The translations under genes were made by a program, and so were the position numbers. The notes under the pieces were generated by a model. The model saw only the letters and a list, made by a program, of their open reading frames with translations. It did not search any database and was not told the origin of the DNA. DNA of 64,000 bases from an uncultured Pseudohongiella sp. (GTDB taxonomy: Bacteria > Pseudomonadota > Gammaproteobacteria > Pseudomonadales > Pseudohongiellaceae): the NCBI GenBank assembly GCA_951812965.1, contig OX638341.1, positions 3,361,202 to 3,425,201 on the forward strand, in the 5' to 3' direction. Below, piece by piece: positions 1 through 9,657 of this stretch; within the stretch, counting starts at the first letter, position 1; every line of letters starts with the position of its first letter.

Positions 1-305
1 CCTTTCGGCGCGTAAACCGTGACCGGAACGCCGAGACGGCATGCAGCAAAAGGTATGCTCTGGCCGTGATTGCCCCTCGTCGCGGTGACGATCTTTTGCG
101 GCAGACCGGGTCCGCGCTGTAATTCATCGAGCAGAACAAGTCCGCCGCGCACCTTGAATGCGCCGATCGGCGTGTGATTTTCGTGTTTTAGCCAGACTTC
201 ACAGCCGGCAAGGCCGCATAGTCCGGGCCAGCGGTACTGCGGCGTCTGCGGCATGTGCCGCACAACAACATCCTTCGCCTGGCGAAGTGCATCCAAGTCA
301 AACAT
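1..305 (-). CDS. Threonine dehydratase-like PLP enzyme, N-terminal part
   Basis: The reading frame starts at 305 after a GGGGGA ribosome site and runs off the window edge, so only about 101 residues are present. The segment KHENHTPIGAFKVRGG (about residues 40-55) is the PLP-lysine motif of the fold-type II threonine/serine dehydratase family (Lys51 forms the Schiff base), and ATRGNHGQ (about 75-82) is the conserved cofactor-phosphate or substrate loop. The family deaminates L-threonine or L-serine to a 2-oxo acid in the cytoplasm. The catabolic, biosynthetic or racemase subtype cannot be decided without the C-terminus. It is divergent from ynbE. Confidence 0.85.
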   Translation of the reverse strand, partial: MFDLDALRQAKDVVVRHMPQTPQYRWPGLCGLAGCEVWLKHENHTPIGAFKVRGGLVLLDELQRGPGLPQKIVTATRGNHGQSIPFAACRLGVPVTVYAPK

Positions 306-457
306 CGATCATTCCCCCCAATTCGAGGCGCGAAATTCTGTCACCATGTAGCGGCCGGGTCAATCGTGTTCAGCAGCGGTTAATGCAATCCTGCGACAAT
401 ACACACCAGTACTGAACAGACCGATCCGAATTCTGCGGATCACAAGGAAAACATGAC

Positions 458-640
458 ATGAACCTGATGCGGACATTACCGTTGCTGTTGGCCCTGGCAG
501 GCTGCACGCCCACCGTGCAGGTCGCCGTGCCGACGGAACCGATCACGATCAATCTCAACGTGCGCATCGAACACGAGATCCGGGTGCAGGTGGAAGAGGA
601 ACTCGATGCCTTGTTCAGCGATGACAGCGGTCTGTTTTAG
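458..640 (+). CDS. ynbE: YnbE-like small lipoprotein
   Basis: A 60-residue protein with a short signal peptide and lipobox LALAGC (Cys16), followed by a polar tail of beta character. Size, lipobox and position directly upstream of a YdbL-family gene match YnbE, an outer-membrane lipoprotein that in E. coli partners the AsmA-like bridge protein YdbH in phospholipid transport between the membranes. AAGGA lies just upstream of the ATG at 458; an in-frame ATG at 467 is a possible alternative start. In E. coli ydbH precedes this pair; here the upstream gene is an unrelated divergent dehydratase. Confidence 0.75.
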   Translation: MNLMRTLPLLLALAGCTPTVQVAVPTEPITINLNVRIEHEIRVQVEEELDALFSDDSGLF

Positions 641-649
641 GAGACACTC

Positions 650-985
650 ATGAGAAAACTCACTACATGGACCACGATTGCATTGCTCGGACTGATACTG
701 GCCGGACCGGCCTGGGCCTTAAGTTTGCGGGAGGCGAAGGATCAGGGTTTGGTGGGGGAACAGCGCGACGGCTATGTCGGTCTCGTGGCCGGCACTGCCG
801 CCTCCGAAGTCCGCGACCTCTTGAGCGAAGTCAACGAAGAGCGGCAACGTCGCTACCAACAAATCGCCCGCGACAACGGCATCGAAGTCGAACAAGTCGC
901 GGCCCTGGCCTGGGAACGGGCCGTGCAAGCGACACGCCCCGGACATTATGTGCAGGATGAAAACGGCAACTGGGTAAGAAAGTAG
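650..985 (+). CDS. ydbL: YdbL family periplasmic protein (DUF1318)
   Basis: A 111-residue protein with an N-terminal signal peptide (cleavage likely after AWA, about residue 23) and the DUF1318 body, including KDQGLVGEQRDGYVG and a long helix ending in a GHYVQDENGNWVRK tail. YdbL works with YnbE and YdbH and is reported to restrain YnbE assembly in E. coli. It begins 9 bp after ynbE with a GGAGA ribosome site, so the two form an operon. A pair of palindromic repeats follows immediately. Confidence 0.85.
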   Translation: MRKLTTWTTIALLGLILAGPAWALSLREAKDQGLVGEQRDGYVGLVAGTAASEVRDLLSEVNEERQRRYQQIARDNGIEVEQVAALAWERAVQATRPGHYVQDENGNWVRK

Positions 986-987
986 CC

Positions 988-1060
988 GTAGGGGCGAGGC
1001 ATGCCTCGCCCGGGAATTTGCCCGGATACAGGCTGATTCGGGCGACGCATGCGTCGCCCC
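988..1060. repeat. Paired palindromic repeats (types A and B) between convergent genes
   Basis: Two 20-bp perfect palindromes lie 28 bp apart: GGGCGAGGCATGCCTCGCCC (type A, 992-1011) and GGGCGACGCATGCGTCGCCC (type B, 1040-1059). They fill the gap between the convergent ydbL and lldD genes, as REP/BIME elements usually do, and could act as transcription terminators or mRNA stabilisers. The same two palindromes recur elsewhere in the window. Confidence 0.9.
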
Positions 1061-1096
1061 TGCAAGAAGCGCAAAGACCGTACTGTATTTCCAAGG

Positions 1097-2245
1097 TCAG
1101 TCGAAATGCAGTCGCGAGCGATTCAGCCGTTTGATGGAATTGCAGCCCATCAGGATCATGTCTCGCTCGATTTCTTCCCGCAGTTTGGTCAGGGCGCGGT
1201 CAACCGCGGGCTCGCCGCCCGCGGCGAGCGCGTACAAATATCCTCGACCAATCATGCAGGCCTTGGCGCCCATTGCCAGCGCCTTCAGAACGTGCGTGCC
1301 GCGACGCACTCCCCCGTCGAGAATGACTTCGATGCGATCGCCCACGGCGTCGACGATGGGTCCGAGTTGATCGAAAGGCGCCGTCGTTCCGTCGAGCTGG
1401 CGGCCGCCGTGATTGGAAATCATGATTGCGCTGGCGCCGATATCCACCGCGCGGCGAGCGTCGTCCACCGACATTACGCCCTTGATCGCGAACGGTCCGC
1501 CCCAGCGCCGAATGGCCTCTTCGGCGTCCTTCCAGGTGATAGAACGGTCGAACTGGCTGTTAATGTAGTCGACTACCGATATGAGCTTTTTCGTTCCTTC
1601 GTCGATATTGGATGAAACGTTGGCGAGCTCGAATTTCCTCGAAGTCAGATAGTTCAGGCTCCAATGAGGATGCATGAAAAAGCTGAGCATGCTTGCCAGG
1701 GTGAAACGCGGCGGGGTAGTCATTCCCGTATGCAGGTCGCGCTCCCTGTTGCCGGCCACGAGTGTGTCAACGGTGAGGCAGATGGCGGCGAAATTCGCCT
1801 CCTTGCAACGGTCGATGAATTCCCAGCTCATCCCCCGGTCCTTGTGAATGTATAACTGGAAACATTTGGGGCCGGGCGTTTGCGCGCCGATTTCCTCGAT
1901 GCTCGTGGTGGAAATCGTCGACAGGCTGTACATGGTGCCATGGCGGTAGGCGGAGCGGCACACCGCGTTCTCGCCGTGATGATGAAACAGCCGCGACATC
2001 GCCGTGGGTGAACAGAATACCGGCCAGTCGATATCCTGCCCCAGCACGTTAACCGACAGATCGAGGTTCGAAAGGTCCGCCAGCGCGTCGGGAATCAGCC
2101 GGACCTTGTCGAAGGCGCTGGTATTGCGGTGTAAGGTGACTTCGTCATCGGCGCCGCCGTCGATGTAATGGAACAGGGGCGCCGGCAGCCGCTTCTGCGC
2201 CAGCTTGCGAAAGTCCGCCGGGTTGTTGCAATCGCTTATACGCAA
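1097..2245 (-). CDS. lldD: FMN-dependent alpha-hydroxy acid dehydrogenase (L-lactate dehydrogenase type)
   Basis: 382 residues, full length for the FMN alpha-hydroxy acid dehydrogenase family, which oxidises L-lactate or related 2-hydroxy acids to 2-oxo acids and feeds electrons to the respiratory chain. The active-site block SNHGGRQLDG (about 277-286) supplies the catalytic His279 and substrate Arg282; the FMN-phosphate loop is at DGGVRRGTHVLKALAMGA, and LTVDT is near 157-161. The start is TTG at 2245, 7 bp after AGGAG on the minus strand. The gene is alone between repeat clusters; the exact substrate is not proven by sequence. Confidence 0.85.
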   Translation of the reverse strand: MRISDCNNPADFRKLAQKRLPAPLFHYIDGGADDEVTLHRNTSAFDKVRLIPDALADLSNLDLSVNVLGQDIDWPVFCSPTAMSRLFHHHGENAVCRSAYRHGTMYSLSTISTTSIEEIGAQTPGPKCFQLYIHKDRGMSWEFIDRCKEANFAAICLTVDTLVAGNRERDLHTGMTTPPRFTLASMLSFFMHPHWSLNYLTSRKFELANVSSNIDEGTKKLISVVDYINSQFDRSITWKDAEEAIRRWGGPFAIKGVMSVDDARRAVDIGASAIMISNHGGRQLDGTTAPFDQLGPIVDAVGDRIEVILDGGVRRGTHVLKALAMGAKACMIGRGYLYALAAGGEPAVDRALTKLREEIERDMILMGCNSIKRLNRSRLHFD

Positions 2246-2268
2246 GTTTTTCTCCTTTTTGTGCCAAA

Positions 2269-2712
2269 GTCCGGGCGAGGCATGCCTCGCCCCTACATCG
2301 CGTCCGGAGATCGTGGTTCACCTGTAGGGGCGAATGCCTCGCCCCTGCATCGCGTCCGGAGATCGTGGTTCACCTGTAGGGGCGAATGCCTCGCCCCTAC
2401 ATCGCGTCCGAACATCGCCGTTCACCTGTAGAGGCGCATGCCTCGCCCCTGCATCGCGTCCGAACATCGCCGTTCACCTGTAGAGGCGCATGCCTCGCCC
2501 CTGCATCGCGTCCGGAGATCGTGATTCACCTGCAGAGGCGCATGCCTCGCCCCTGCATCGCGTCCGGAGATCGTGATTCACCTGTAGGGGCGAATGCCTC
2601 GCCCCTGCATCGCGTCCGAACATCGCCGTTCACCTGTAGAGGCGCATGCCTCGCCCCTGCATGGAATCCGGAGAATGTGATTCACCTGTAGGGGCGACGC
2701 ATGCGTCGCCCG
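2269..2712. repeat. 52-bp tandem repeat array built on the type A palindrome
   Basis: About 8.5 copies of a 52-bp unit in strict register: the CCTGTAGGGG or variant start occurs at 2321, 2373, 2425, 2477, 2529, 2581, 2633 and 2685. Each unit carries half-palindromes related to GGCGAGGCATGCCTCGCC followed by CATCGCGTCCG. Two linker versions alternate (GAGATCGTGGTTCA-like and AACATCGCCGTTCA-like). The last unit ends in a type B palindrome. Reading frames through it are repetitive and not coding. It fills the gap upstream of lldD. Confidence 0.92.
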
Positions 2713-2725
2713 CGATTTTGATCGC

Positions 2726-4447
2726 TTAAATTTCCTGGGTGTTATGGAAGGTGAAATAACCGATGAACATCTCTTCCCAGGTTTGCAGGCCGCCGAGCGC
2801 AGGCACGGTCGGATCGGCCGCACCGGGATTCATTTCGGAATTATCGAACGCGCCATCGATCACAACCCGCGAACCCGCCGGCAGCAACTTGGGCTCGACC
2901 AGCCGGTAGGTCGGCTGCCAGTTGAAATTGTAATTCGGCACGTTGAGCAATATTTCCGAACTCTGGTCGGGATAGATCACCTTGAAGCGCATGTTCTTGC
3001 CGCGCGTATGCATATGCGGGCGGAAGGCATGCATCATCACTTCCTTCTCGAAAACATGGCTGGCGTACATGCGGTGATCCCTGGCGCCCGCGGGAATGAC
3101 GATATTCCGGCCGCCATGGGAGAGGGAATAAGTGCGAAATTCGTGATCCGGCGTTTCTTCCGCGAAATACAGGCCGATAGCGGTCTGGTCGGTGACCTCG
3201 CGGCCCATCGTCGTGTAATGCTCGGAGATCTCGATCTTGTAGCCCTTGGGAATATATACCCCGGTGCCTTCGGGAAAGACCGTGGCGTCGTCCTTGCCGG
3301 GCGCGAAGCCTTCGAGGAAACGCGTTTCGCCTTGCTGATCCGGGCCTGCGTTGCGGTCGTAATCGGGTTCGACCACGCGCGCGATCATATGATGCACAAC
3401 CGACCGCTCACCGGGAATAAACTGCACCGCCTTCACCCATTTGTCTTCCTCGAACGGCAGGTCCACGACGGGGAAGCGGTAGTCCACCACTCCGGTCGCC
3501 GGCACGGTGAATCTCTCTGAATAGACGATGTAGTCAGGTTCGCCGAGCTGCCAGCCTTCGTGGAACTCGAGGCCGGTCAACGGGTCTTCCGGGCTGTCGC
3601 CGCGTGGCGCGCCGGCATCGATCCAATGCACCAGGGTCTGCAATTCTTCCGTCGAGACATAACGCGCATTGGAAAATTCATTGAAATGCGGATCGACCTG
3701 GGCCGGAGGCATGCGCTTGGTCATCAGGGTTTCGCGAATCATCGGCGACCAGCCGCGGACCATCTGATGGCTGTCCATGGCGAAAGGCGCGATTCCGCCC
3801 TGACGGTGGCAGTTGGCGCATCGTTCGCGCAGGATGGGAGCGACGTCGGCGGCATAGTCGGGAGCATTTTCGGCGAGATGATCCCTGGTCTCGAAATCAA
3901 TCTCGCAGCCCGGCGCGTCAACGACTACCGTTTCCGCCGCGCGGGTCTCGCCGGTAGTGGCTTGCCAGAGCGCGTCCTTGATATGAGTGCTGGCTGGGGC
4001 GTCATCGGATTCCGGCCGATCCAGCGGCCCGCGATAGAGTATCTCCTGCCGGGACGGATCGAGCACGACGATTTCACCGGCCTTCCCGAGTCCGAGAGAA
4101 CCGGCGACGAGTTGCGTGTCATCGATCATGACGGGCCACCGGTAGTCGAACAATTCGGCCTCGGCGGCGACTGCCACGCGGTCATCGGAAGCATTGAGCA
4201 TGAGGAATTCCACGCCCTCGTCCTTCCAGGTGGTTTCCAGCAATCTGTACTTGTGATTCTGGTCGTAATTGATTTCGCAGCCATTGGCCTGGCTGACGAT
4301 TACCAGCGCGTTCAGATACGCATATTTCGACAACTGGTGGAAATCGCCGTCTGCGTCGATGAGGCCGAAATTGCCGACCCGGTCGGCGGCGATAGCGTTG
4401 CCGACAACGGCGGCCAGCAACAATCCGGTCAGTAAAGAAAGGCGCAT
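2726..4447 (-). CDS. Secreted redoxin / cytochrome c / copper monooxygenase-like fusion protein
   Basis: 573 residues from the ATG at 4447 (an ATG at 4489 would add 14 residues before the signal peptide). A signal peptide ends near NAIAA. Residues about 25-165 resemble a redoxin domain but lack a CxxC pair. CANCH at about 210-214 is a c-type haem site in the planctomycete-type cytochrome c context (APILRERCANCHRQGG). The C-terminal third contains HHM (about 352) and a His-Met rich block MHAFRPHMHTRGKNM (about 470), which match the copper ligands of PHM/DBH-type ascorbate-dependent monooxygenases. The protein should be periplasmic; its substrate is unknown. Confidence 0.75.
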   Translation of the reverse strand: MRLSLLTGLLLAAVVGNAIAADRVGNFGLIDADGDFHQLSKYAYLNALVIVSQANGCEINYDQNHKYRLLETTWKDEGVEFLMLNASDDRVAVAAEAELFDYRWPVMIDDTQLVAGSLGLGKAGEIVVLDPSRQEILYRGPLDRPESDDAPASTHIKDALWQATTGETRAAETVVVDAPGCEIDFETRDHLAENAPDYAADVAPILRERCANCHRQGGIAPFAMDSHQMVRGWSPMIRETLMTKRMPPAQVDPHFNEFSNARYVSTEELQTLVHWIDAGAPRGDSPEDPLTGLEFHEGWQLGEPDYIVYSERFTVPATGVVDYRFPVVDLPFEEDKWVKAVQFIPGERSVVHHMIARVVEPDYDRNAGPDQQGETRFLEGFAPGKDDATVFPEGTGVYIPKGYKIEISEHYTTMGREVTDQTAIGLYFAEETPDHEFRTYSLSHGGRNIVIPAGARDHRMYASHVFEKEVMMHAFRPHMHTRGKNMRFKVIYPDQSSEILLNVPNYNFNWQPTYRLVEPKLLPAGSRVVIDGAFDNSEMNPGAADPTVPALGGLQTWEEMFIGYFTFHNTQEI

Positions 4448-4475
4448 GATCAGTCTCCGCGATATGGTTTTGACC

Positions 4476-4490
4476 GATGGGTGTCCCATC
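4476..4490. repeat. GATGGG-TGT-CCCATC palindrome
   Basis: A 15-bp palindrome with 6-bp arms and TGT spacer just upstream of the fusion gene start. The ATGGGTGTCCCAT core recurs at 59270 and 63200, and its complement at 44409 inside ispE. It is either a small dispersed repeat or, here, an operator. Confidence 0.6.
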
Positions 4491-4549
4491 CGTTAGCCGG
4501 TTAGCATAGTGCAGCAACTACCCTAATTCAACGATTGCGGGGCCGGTAG

Positions 4550-4569
4550 GGGCGACGCATGCCTCGCCC
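4550..4569. repeat. Hybrid type B/A palindromic repeat
   Basis: GGGCGACGCATGCCTCGCCC joins a type B left half to a type A right half, making an imperfect palindrome. It sits between the MFS transporter stop and the fusion gene start. Confidence 0.8.
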
Positions 4570-4607
4570 CTACAGTCTCGTGTGTATCCGAACCTTAACG
4601 ATCGCGT

Positions 4608-5975
4608 TCAGCGATCCTGGCCGTGTACGTCGTGCAGGCTGTCGCCGGAAGTCTCGCTGAGCGTCCACACGCAAAGCAGGGCGATCACGGAAGCCAGGGC
4701 GATATAGACCGATACCCAGACTATGGCGTATTCCGTCCACAGGAAGGTGGCAATCATGGGCGCGAAGGCGCCGCCGATGATCGCGCCCAACTGATAGCCC
4801 AGCGAGGCGCCGGAATAGCGCACTTCGGTGCTGAACAATTCAGTATAGAAGGCCGCCTGGGGGCCGTACATCATCGACAGAAAACAGAGTCCGCCGGTAA
4901 CGCCCAGCACGATCATCCAGAAATCGCCGGTATCGATCAACGGAAACAGCGCGAAGGCCCAGACTCCGGTAAGCACCGCACCGAGCATGTAGATGCCGCG
5001 CCGACCGTTGCGATCGGAGTAACCCGACGCCCAGAACTGGAATGGAATCATCAGGGCCGAAGCGACCAGCACCGCGGCGAGCATGGCGTCACGGCTCATG
5101 CCGGCAATGCCCTGACTGCCGTAGGCAAGAACAAAGGCAATCAGAATGTAGAATGAAACCTGGATCGAGAGAAAGGCTCCCGCCGCCAGCGATATGGTCT
5201 TCGGATAATTGATCAGGGCTTCGAGCACAGGTGAGCGGCGCACGGCCTCGGCCTCGGGATGTTCGTCCTTGTGCGCTTCGCGCACCAACTGCAATTCCCG
5301 GAAAGCCACGGTGTCTTCCAGTTTGAGCTGCACGAACATGCTGATGCCGATCAGCACCACGCTGGCCAGGAATGGTATGCGCCAGCCCCAGGTCTGGAAA
5401 AACTCATCGGACACAGCGGCGCTGATGCCGATCAGGGCCAGGTTGGCAAGGATCACTCCCACCGGGGCGCCGGCTTGGGCGTAGGCGCCGTACCAGCCGC
5501 GTTCATTGGAAGGCGCGCTTTCCGTCACGAGCAGCATTGCTCCGCCCCATTGACCGCCGATGGCAAGACCCTGACAGAAACGCAGCAGCGTCAGGATGAT
5601 CGGGGCCGCGATGCCGATCGTGGCATAGGACGGCAGCAAACCGATCAGCGTGGACGCGACGCCCATCAGCATCAGCGCGATCACCAGGGTGCGCTTGCGG
5701 CCGATGCGGTCGCCGAAATGTCCGAACATGATGCCGCCGAGCGGCCGCGCGATGAAGCCGAAGGCAAAGGTGCCGAAGGAAAGGATCAGCGCGACGGTAG
5801 GCGTACTTTCAGGAAAGAAAACGGCCGGAAATACGAGTGCGGCGGCCGCCGCATACAGGAAAAAGTCGTACCATTCGATGCTTGTGCCCGCCAGCGCCGT
5901 AAGGGCGACGGTGCGCATGTTCTGTTCGAGATGAGATTCCGCTTCCTGTACAGTGGCGGTTTCGTCGGCAACCAT
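4608..5975 (-). CDS. MFS transporter, metabolite:H+ symporter (MHS) subfamily
   Basis: 455 residues from the ATG at 5975, which follows a strong AGGAGGGGGAC ribosome site; an upstream ATG at 6041 lacks one. The sequence shows 12 hydrophobic segments, the opening TSIEWYDFFLY typical of the MHS group (shikimate, proline, alpha-ketoglutarate and citrate carriers), and the loop 2-3 MFS signature GHFGDRIGRKRTL. It should import a carboxylate or amino acid with protons across the inner membrane. The substrate cannot be told from sequence, and neighbours give no clear hint. Confidence 0.85.
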   Translation of the reverse strand: MVADETATVQEAESHLEQNMRTVALTALAGTSIEWYDFFLYAAAAALVFPAVFFPESTPTVALILSFGTFAFGFIARPLGGIMFGHFGDRIGRKRTLVIALMLMGVASTLIGLLPSYATIGIAAPIILTLLRFCQGLAIGGQWGGAMLLVTESAPSNERGWYGAYAQAGAPVGVILANLALIGISAAVSDEFFQTWGWRIPFLASVVLIGISMFVQLKLEDTVAFRELQLVREAHKDEHPEAEAVRRSPVLEALINYPKTISLAAGAFLSIQVSFYILIAFVLAYGSQGIAGMSRDAMLAAVLVASALMIPFQFWASGYSDRNGRRGIYMLGAVLTGVWAFALFPLIDTGDFWMIVLGVTGGLCFLSMMYGPQAAFYTELFSTEVRYSGASLGYQLGAIIGGAFAPMIATFLWTEYAIVWVSVYIALASVIALLCVWTLSETSGDSLHDVHGQDR

Positions 5976-6085
5976 GTCCCCCTCCTTTCCTACAGCTCTA
6001 TTTGCTGAACCGTCGCCGCGAGCCGAAACCCGCGGCGACAAACGAGCATAGCAGGAACAATCCCTTGCTGTACAAGTAAAGACTA

Positions 6086-7207
6086 TTACTGCGCCGAGTA
6101 CTTCGTGAAGGCGCCGCCGGCCAGTGGCAGCGAAGCGGGACCTTCGGCGGCGAACACGTTTCCGTCGGCGTCCACGGCTACTCCTTCGCCCGCGGTGCCC
6201 TGTTCTCCGCGGCTCTCGGTCTGATACCCCGGAATGAAGCCGGTAATTCGATCTTCATTCAATGGGCCGATACGTACGCCGCAATGCCACGCCTCGTGAC
6301 GCAGCGGGCCTGATTCGGAATCGATCGCATAGACCATGTCGTCATCGGTGATGAAGATTCCGCTGATGCGGCCGTAACTGTAGCGGGATTCGAGATAGTT
6401 TCCGTCCTGGTCGAAAATCTCGAGCCGGTGATTGCCGCGGTCGGCGACCCACAAGCGGCCCTGGGAATCGAACTCGAGTGCATGGGGCGTGCGGAAGTCG
6501 CCGTGAGCAGTGCCCAGGTTGCCCCATTCCATGAGGTAAGTGCCGTCCGACGCGTATTTCACGATGCGCGCGGTCAGACCCGCCTGGCGCCCTTCTTCCA
6601 GCGCCTGGGCGTCGAGCATGCCCTGGCCGCTATGACCGTCCGCCACGTAGATACTGCCATCCGGACCCACGATCACATCGTTGGGCTGATTGAGGTGCGC
6701 GCTGTCGTTGCCGGGCTGCCCCGCGGTGCCCAGGCTCATGAGCAGTTCGCCGTCCGGGCTGAATTTATGCACCTGATGACCCTTGGTGCCTTCCGCGTTG
6801 CCGGCGAAATCGGCCACCCAGATGTTGCCTTCGTCATCCGCATGTATGCCATGCGGGGTGACCATGATGCCGCCACCGAAATTGGCCAGGATTTCTCCGG
6901 TATGCCGATCGAACTTGAATATCGGATCCACCGGATTGCTGTCGCAGTTGATGCCCTGACCACCAAGCGCTCCCGCGCCGCAACGCTCGTATGCGACGAT
7001 GTGGCCGTCCGTCGGGTCGACGTCTATCCCTGCGGTGGAGCCCCATTGGCGCCCCGCCGGCAGATCGCCCCATTCGTTTTCGACCATTGGATTGGGGTTG
7101 GGGAAGCCCTCGCCGGTGACTATGTTGCCTCCGTCCTGGGCGAAGGCATTGCCGGCAAGCAGCATTGCAACACCGAAGCCCGCGGGAAACAGATACTTGT
7201 TTGACAT
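6086..7207 (-). CDS. Secreted NHL-repeat beta-propeller protein (peptidyl-amidating lyase-like)
   Basis: 373 residues from the ATG at 7207 (GAGAGG site upstream), with a signal peptide ending AFA. The body is a series of NHL/beta-propeller blades: MVTPHGIHADDEGNIWVADF, NQPNDVIVGPDGSIYVADG, TPHALEFDSQGRLWVADRGN. This arrangement resembles the peptidyl-alpha-hydroxyglycine amidating lyase (PAL) half of peptide-amidating enzymes and bacterial NHL proteins. A PHM-like copper domain occurs in the fusion protein two genes away, but functional pairing is only a speculation. Divergent from metY. Confidence 0.75.
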   Translation of the reverse strand: MSNKYLFPAGFGVAMLLAGNAFAQDGGNIVTGEGFPNPNPMVENEWGDLPAGRQWGSTAGIDVDPTDGHIVAYERCGAGALGGQGINCDSNPVDPIFKFDRHTGEILANFGGGIMVTPHGIHADDEGNIWVADFAGNAEGTKGHQVHKFSPDGELLMSLGTAGQPGNDSAHLNQPNDVIVGPDGSIYVADGHSGQGMLDAQALEEGRQAGLTARIVKYASDGTYLMEWGNLGTAHGDFRTPHALEFDSQGRLWVADRGNHRLEIFDQDGNYLESRYSYGRISGIFITDDDMVYAIDSESGPLRHEAWHCGVRIGPLNEDRITGFIPGYQTESRGEQGTAGEGVAVDADGNVFAAEGPASLPLAGGAFTKYSAQ

Positions 7208-7282
7208 GACATTACCTCTCGCTTTCTGGTTTCCATTATCGCTTCGAGAATAGCAGGAATGCCGTACCCGCGCACAAGCGTA

Positions 7283-7315
7283 AATTTGCTGTATCATTCC
7301 GCGCCATTGCAAATT
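7283..7315. promoter_or_regulatory. Inverted repeat upstream of metY
   Basis: AATTTGC (7283-7289) and GCAAATT (7309-7315) form a 7-bp inverted repeat in the intergenic region between the NHL gene and metY. It could be a regulator site for either divergent gene. No SAM riboswitch fold was recognised. Confidence 0.3.
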
Positions 7316-7337
7316 CTTGAAATCGAGGAGTTGACCA

Positions 7338-8609
<1,272 letters not shown>

Positions 8610-8695
8610 AGATCGATTCCCGTCGTAGTTTCAAAGGGCGCCGGCATCCTGCGCCGACGCCCGCCTCCTCTCTGTGCAGGTTCATAAGACCGTAT

Positions 8696-9117
8696 GGGCG
8701 AGGCATGCCTCGCCCCTACAAACGCCGGTAGATTTGTAGCAGGGGTTAGGGACACTTGCGTAGTTTCCAACGCCGTAGGGGCGACGCATGCGTCGCCCGC
8801 GTGTGTTGCACGGTGCCGGGGCCGTGCGCGGGCGAGGCATGCCTCGCCCCTACAAACGCCGGTAGATTTGTAGCAGGGGTTAGGGACACTTGCGTAGTTC
8901 CCAACGCCGTAGGGGCGACGCATGCGTCGCCCGCGTGTGTTGCACGGTGCCGGGGCCGTTCGCGGGCGAGGCATGCCTCGCCCCTAAAATCGTCGGTAGA
9001 TTTGTAGCAGGGGTCAGGGACACTTGCGTAGTTCCCAACGCCGTAGGGGCGACGCATGCGTGGTCCGTGTGTGTTGCACGGTGCCGGGGCCGTTCGCGAG
9101 CGAGGCATGCCTCGCCC
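8696..9117. repeat. 134-bp tandem repeat array with alternating type A and B palindromes
   Basis: Type A palindromes start at 8696, 8830, 8964 and 9098, exactly 134 bp apart, giving three full units. Each unit also carries a type B palindrome and the constant stretches GATTTGTAGCAGGGGT and GTGTTGCACGGTGCCGGGGC. The third unit's type B palindrome is damaged (GCATGCGTGGTCC). Units differ at only a few bases, which indicates recent amplification. The 620-bp gap from metY to the DoxX gene holds nothing else recognisable. Confidence 0.92.
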
Positions 9118-9230
9118 CTACATGCTGAAGGCGGGCGCACTTTCTATACACCCTTGAAATTTAGGCATATAGTGTTGCTCTCAAGGGGTGTTACAGATAG
9201 TGCCGGGCTGCTCCCGGCAAGGAGACGGAA

Positions 9231-9638
9231 ATGATCAACACGATCGGGGTCACGCTTTCACGCTATGCGGACGAACTGCTCAGTGTGCTGAGAATTACCG
9301 CCGCATTCATGTTCCTGCAACATGGCACACAGAAAATGTTCGGATTTCCCGTCGAGGCGCGCGCGCCTTTTGAATTGCTGACACTGGCGCCCGGACTGGC
9401 GGGACTGCTTGAAGTAGTCGGGGGGCTGCTCTTGCTGGTGGGCTTTTATACGCGGTCAACGGCATTCGTGCTTTCGGGAATGATGGCCGTCGCATTCTGG
9501 ATGGCCCACGCTACCCAGGGATTCTTCCTCTGGACCATTGGCAACGGCGGAGAAGGCGCGGCGCTATATTGCTTCGTATTCCTCTATATCGCCGCGGTCG
9601 GCGGAGGCAAATGGAGTCTGGACAGCCTGCGAAGCTGA
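9231..9638 (+). CDS. DoxX family membrane protein
   Basis: 135 residues with four hydrophobic helices and the DoxX-family pattern FLQHGTQKMFGFP near 25-40 and GLLEVVGGLLLLVGFYTR near 60-80. DoxX proteins are small inner-membrane proteins linked to thiosulfate:quinone oxidoreduction or redox stress; the specific role here is not clear. The start at 9231 has AAGGAGACGGAA directly upstream. It follows the 134-bp array and converges with the hydrolase gene. Confidence 0.82.
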   Translation: MINTIGVTLSRYADELLSVLRITAAFMFLQHGTQKMFGFPVEARAPFELLTLAPGLAGLLEVVGGLLLLVGFYTRSTAFVLSGMMAVAFWMAHATQGFFLWTIGNGGEGAALYCFVFLYIAAVGGGKWSLDSLRS

Positions 9639-9657
9639 GCCCGGGAATCGACAGGGC

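Noticed and set aside
2269..2712. CRISPR array
   Set aside because: Units repeat as a whole with alternating near-constant linkers; there are no unique spacers and no cas genes.
7208..7337. SAM riboswitch upstream of metY
   Set aside because: The gap is short and I could not fold any known SAM-riboswitch core; only a simple inverted repeat is present.
8756..9140. Repetitive open frames on both strands in the 134-bp array
   Set aside because: Their translations merely repeat the palindromes (THASPLRR, RGEACLA); no start signals or motifs.
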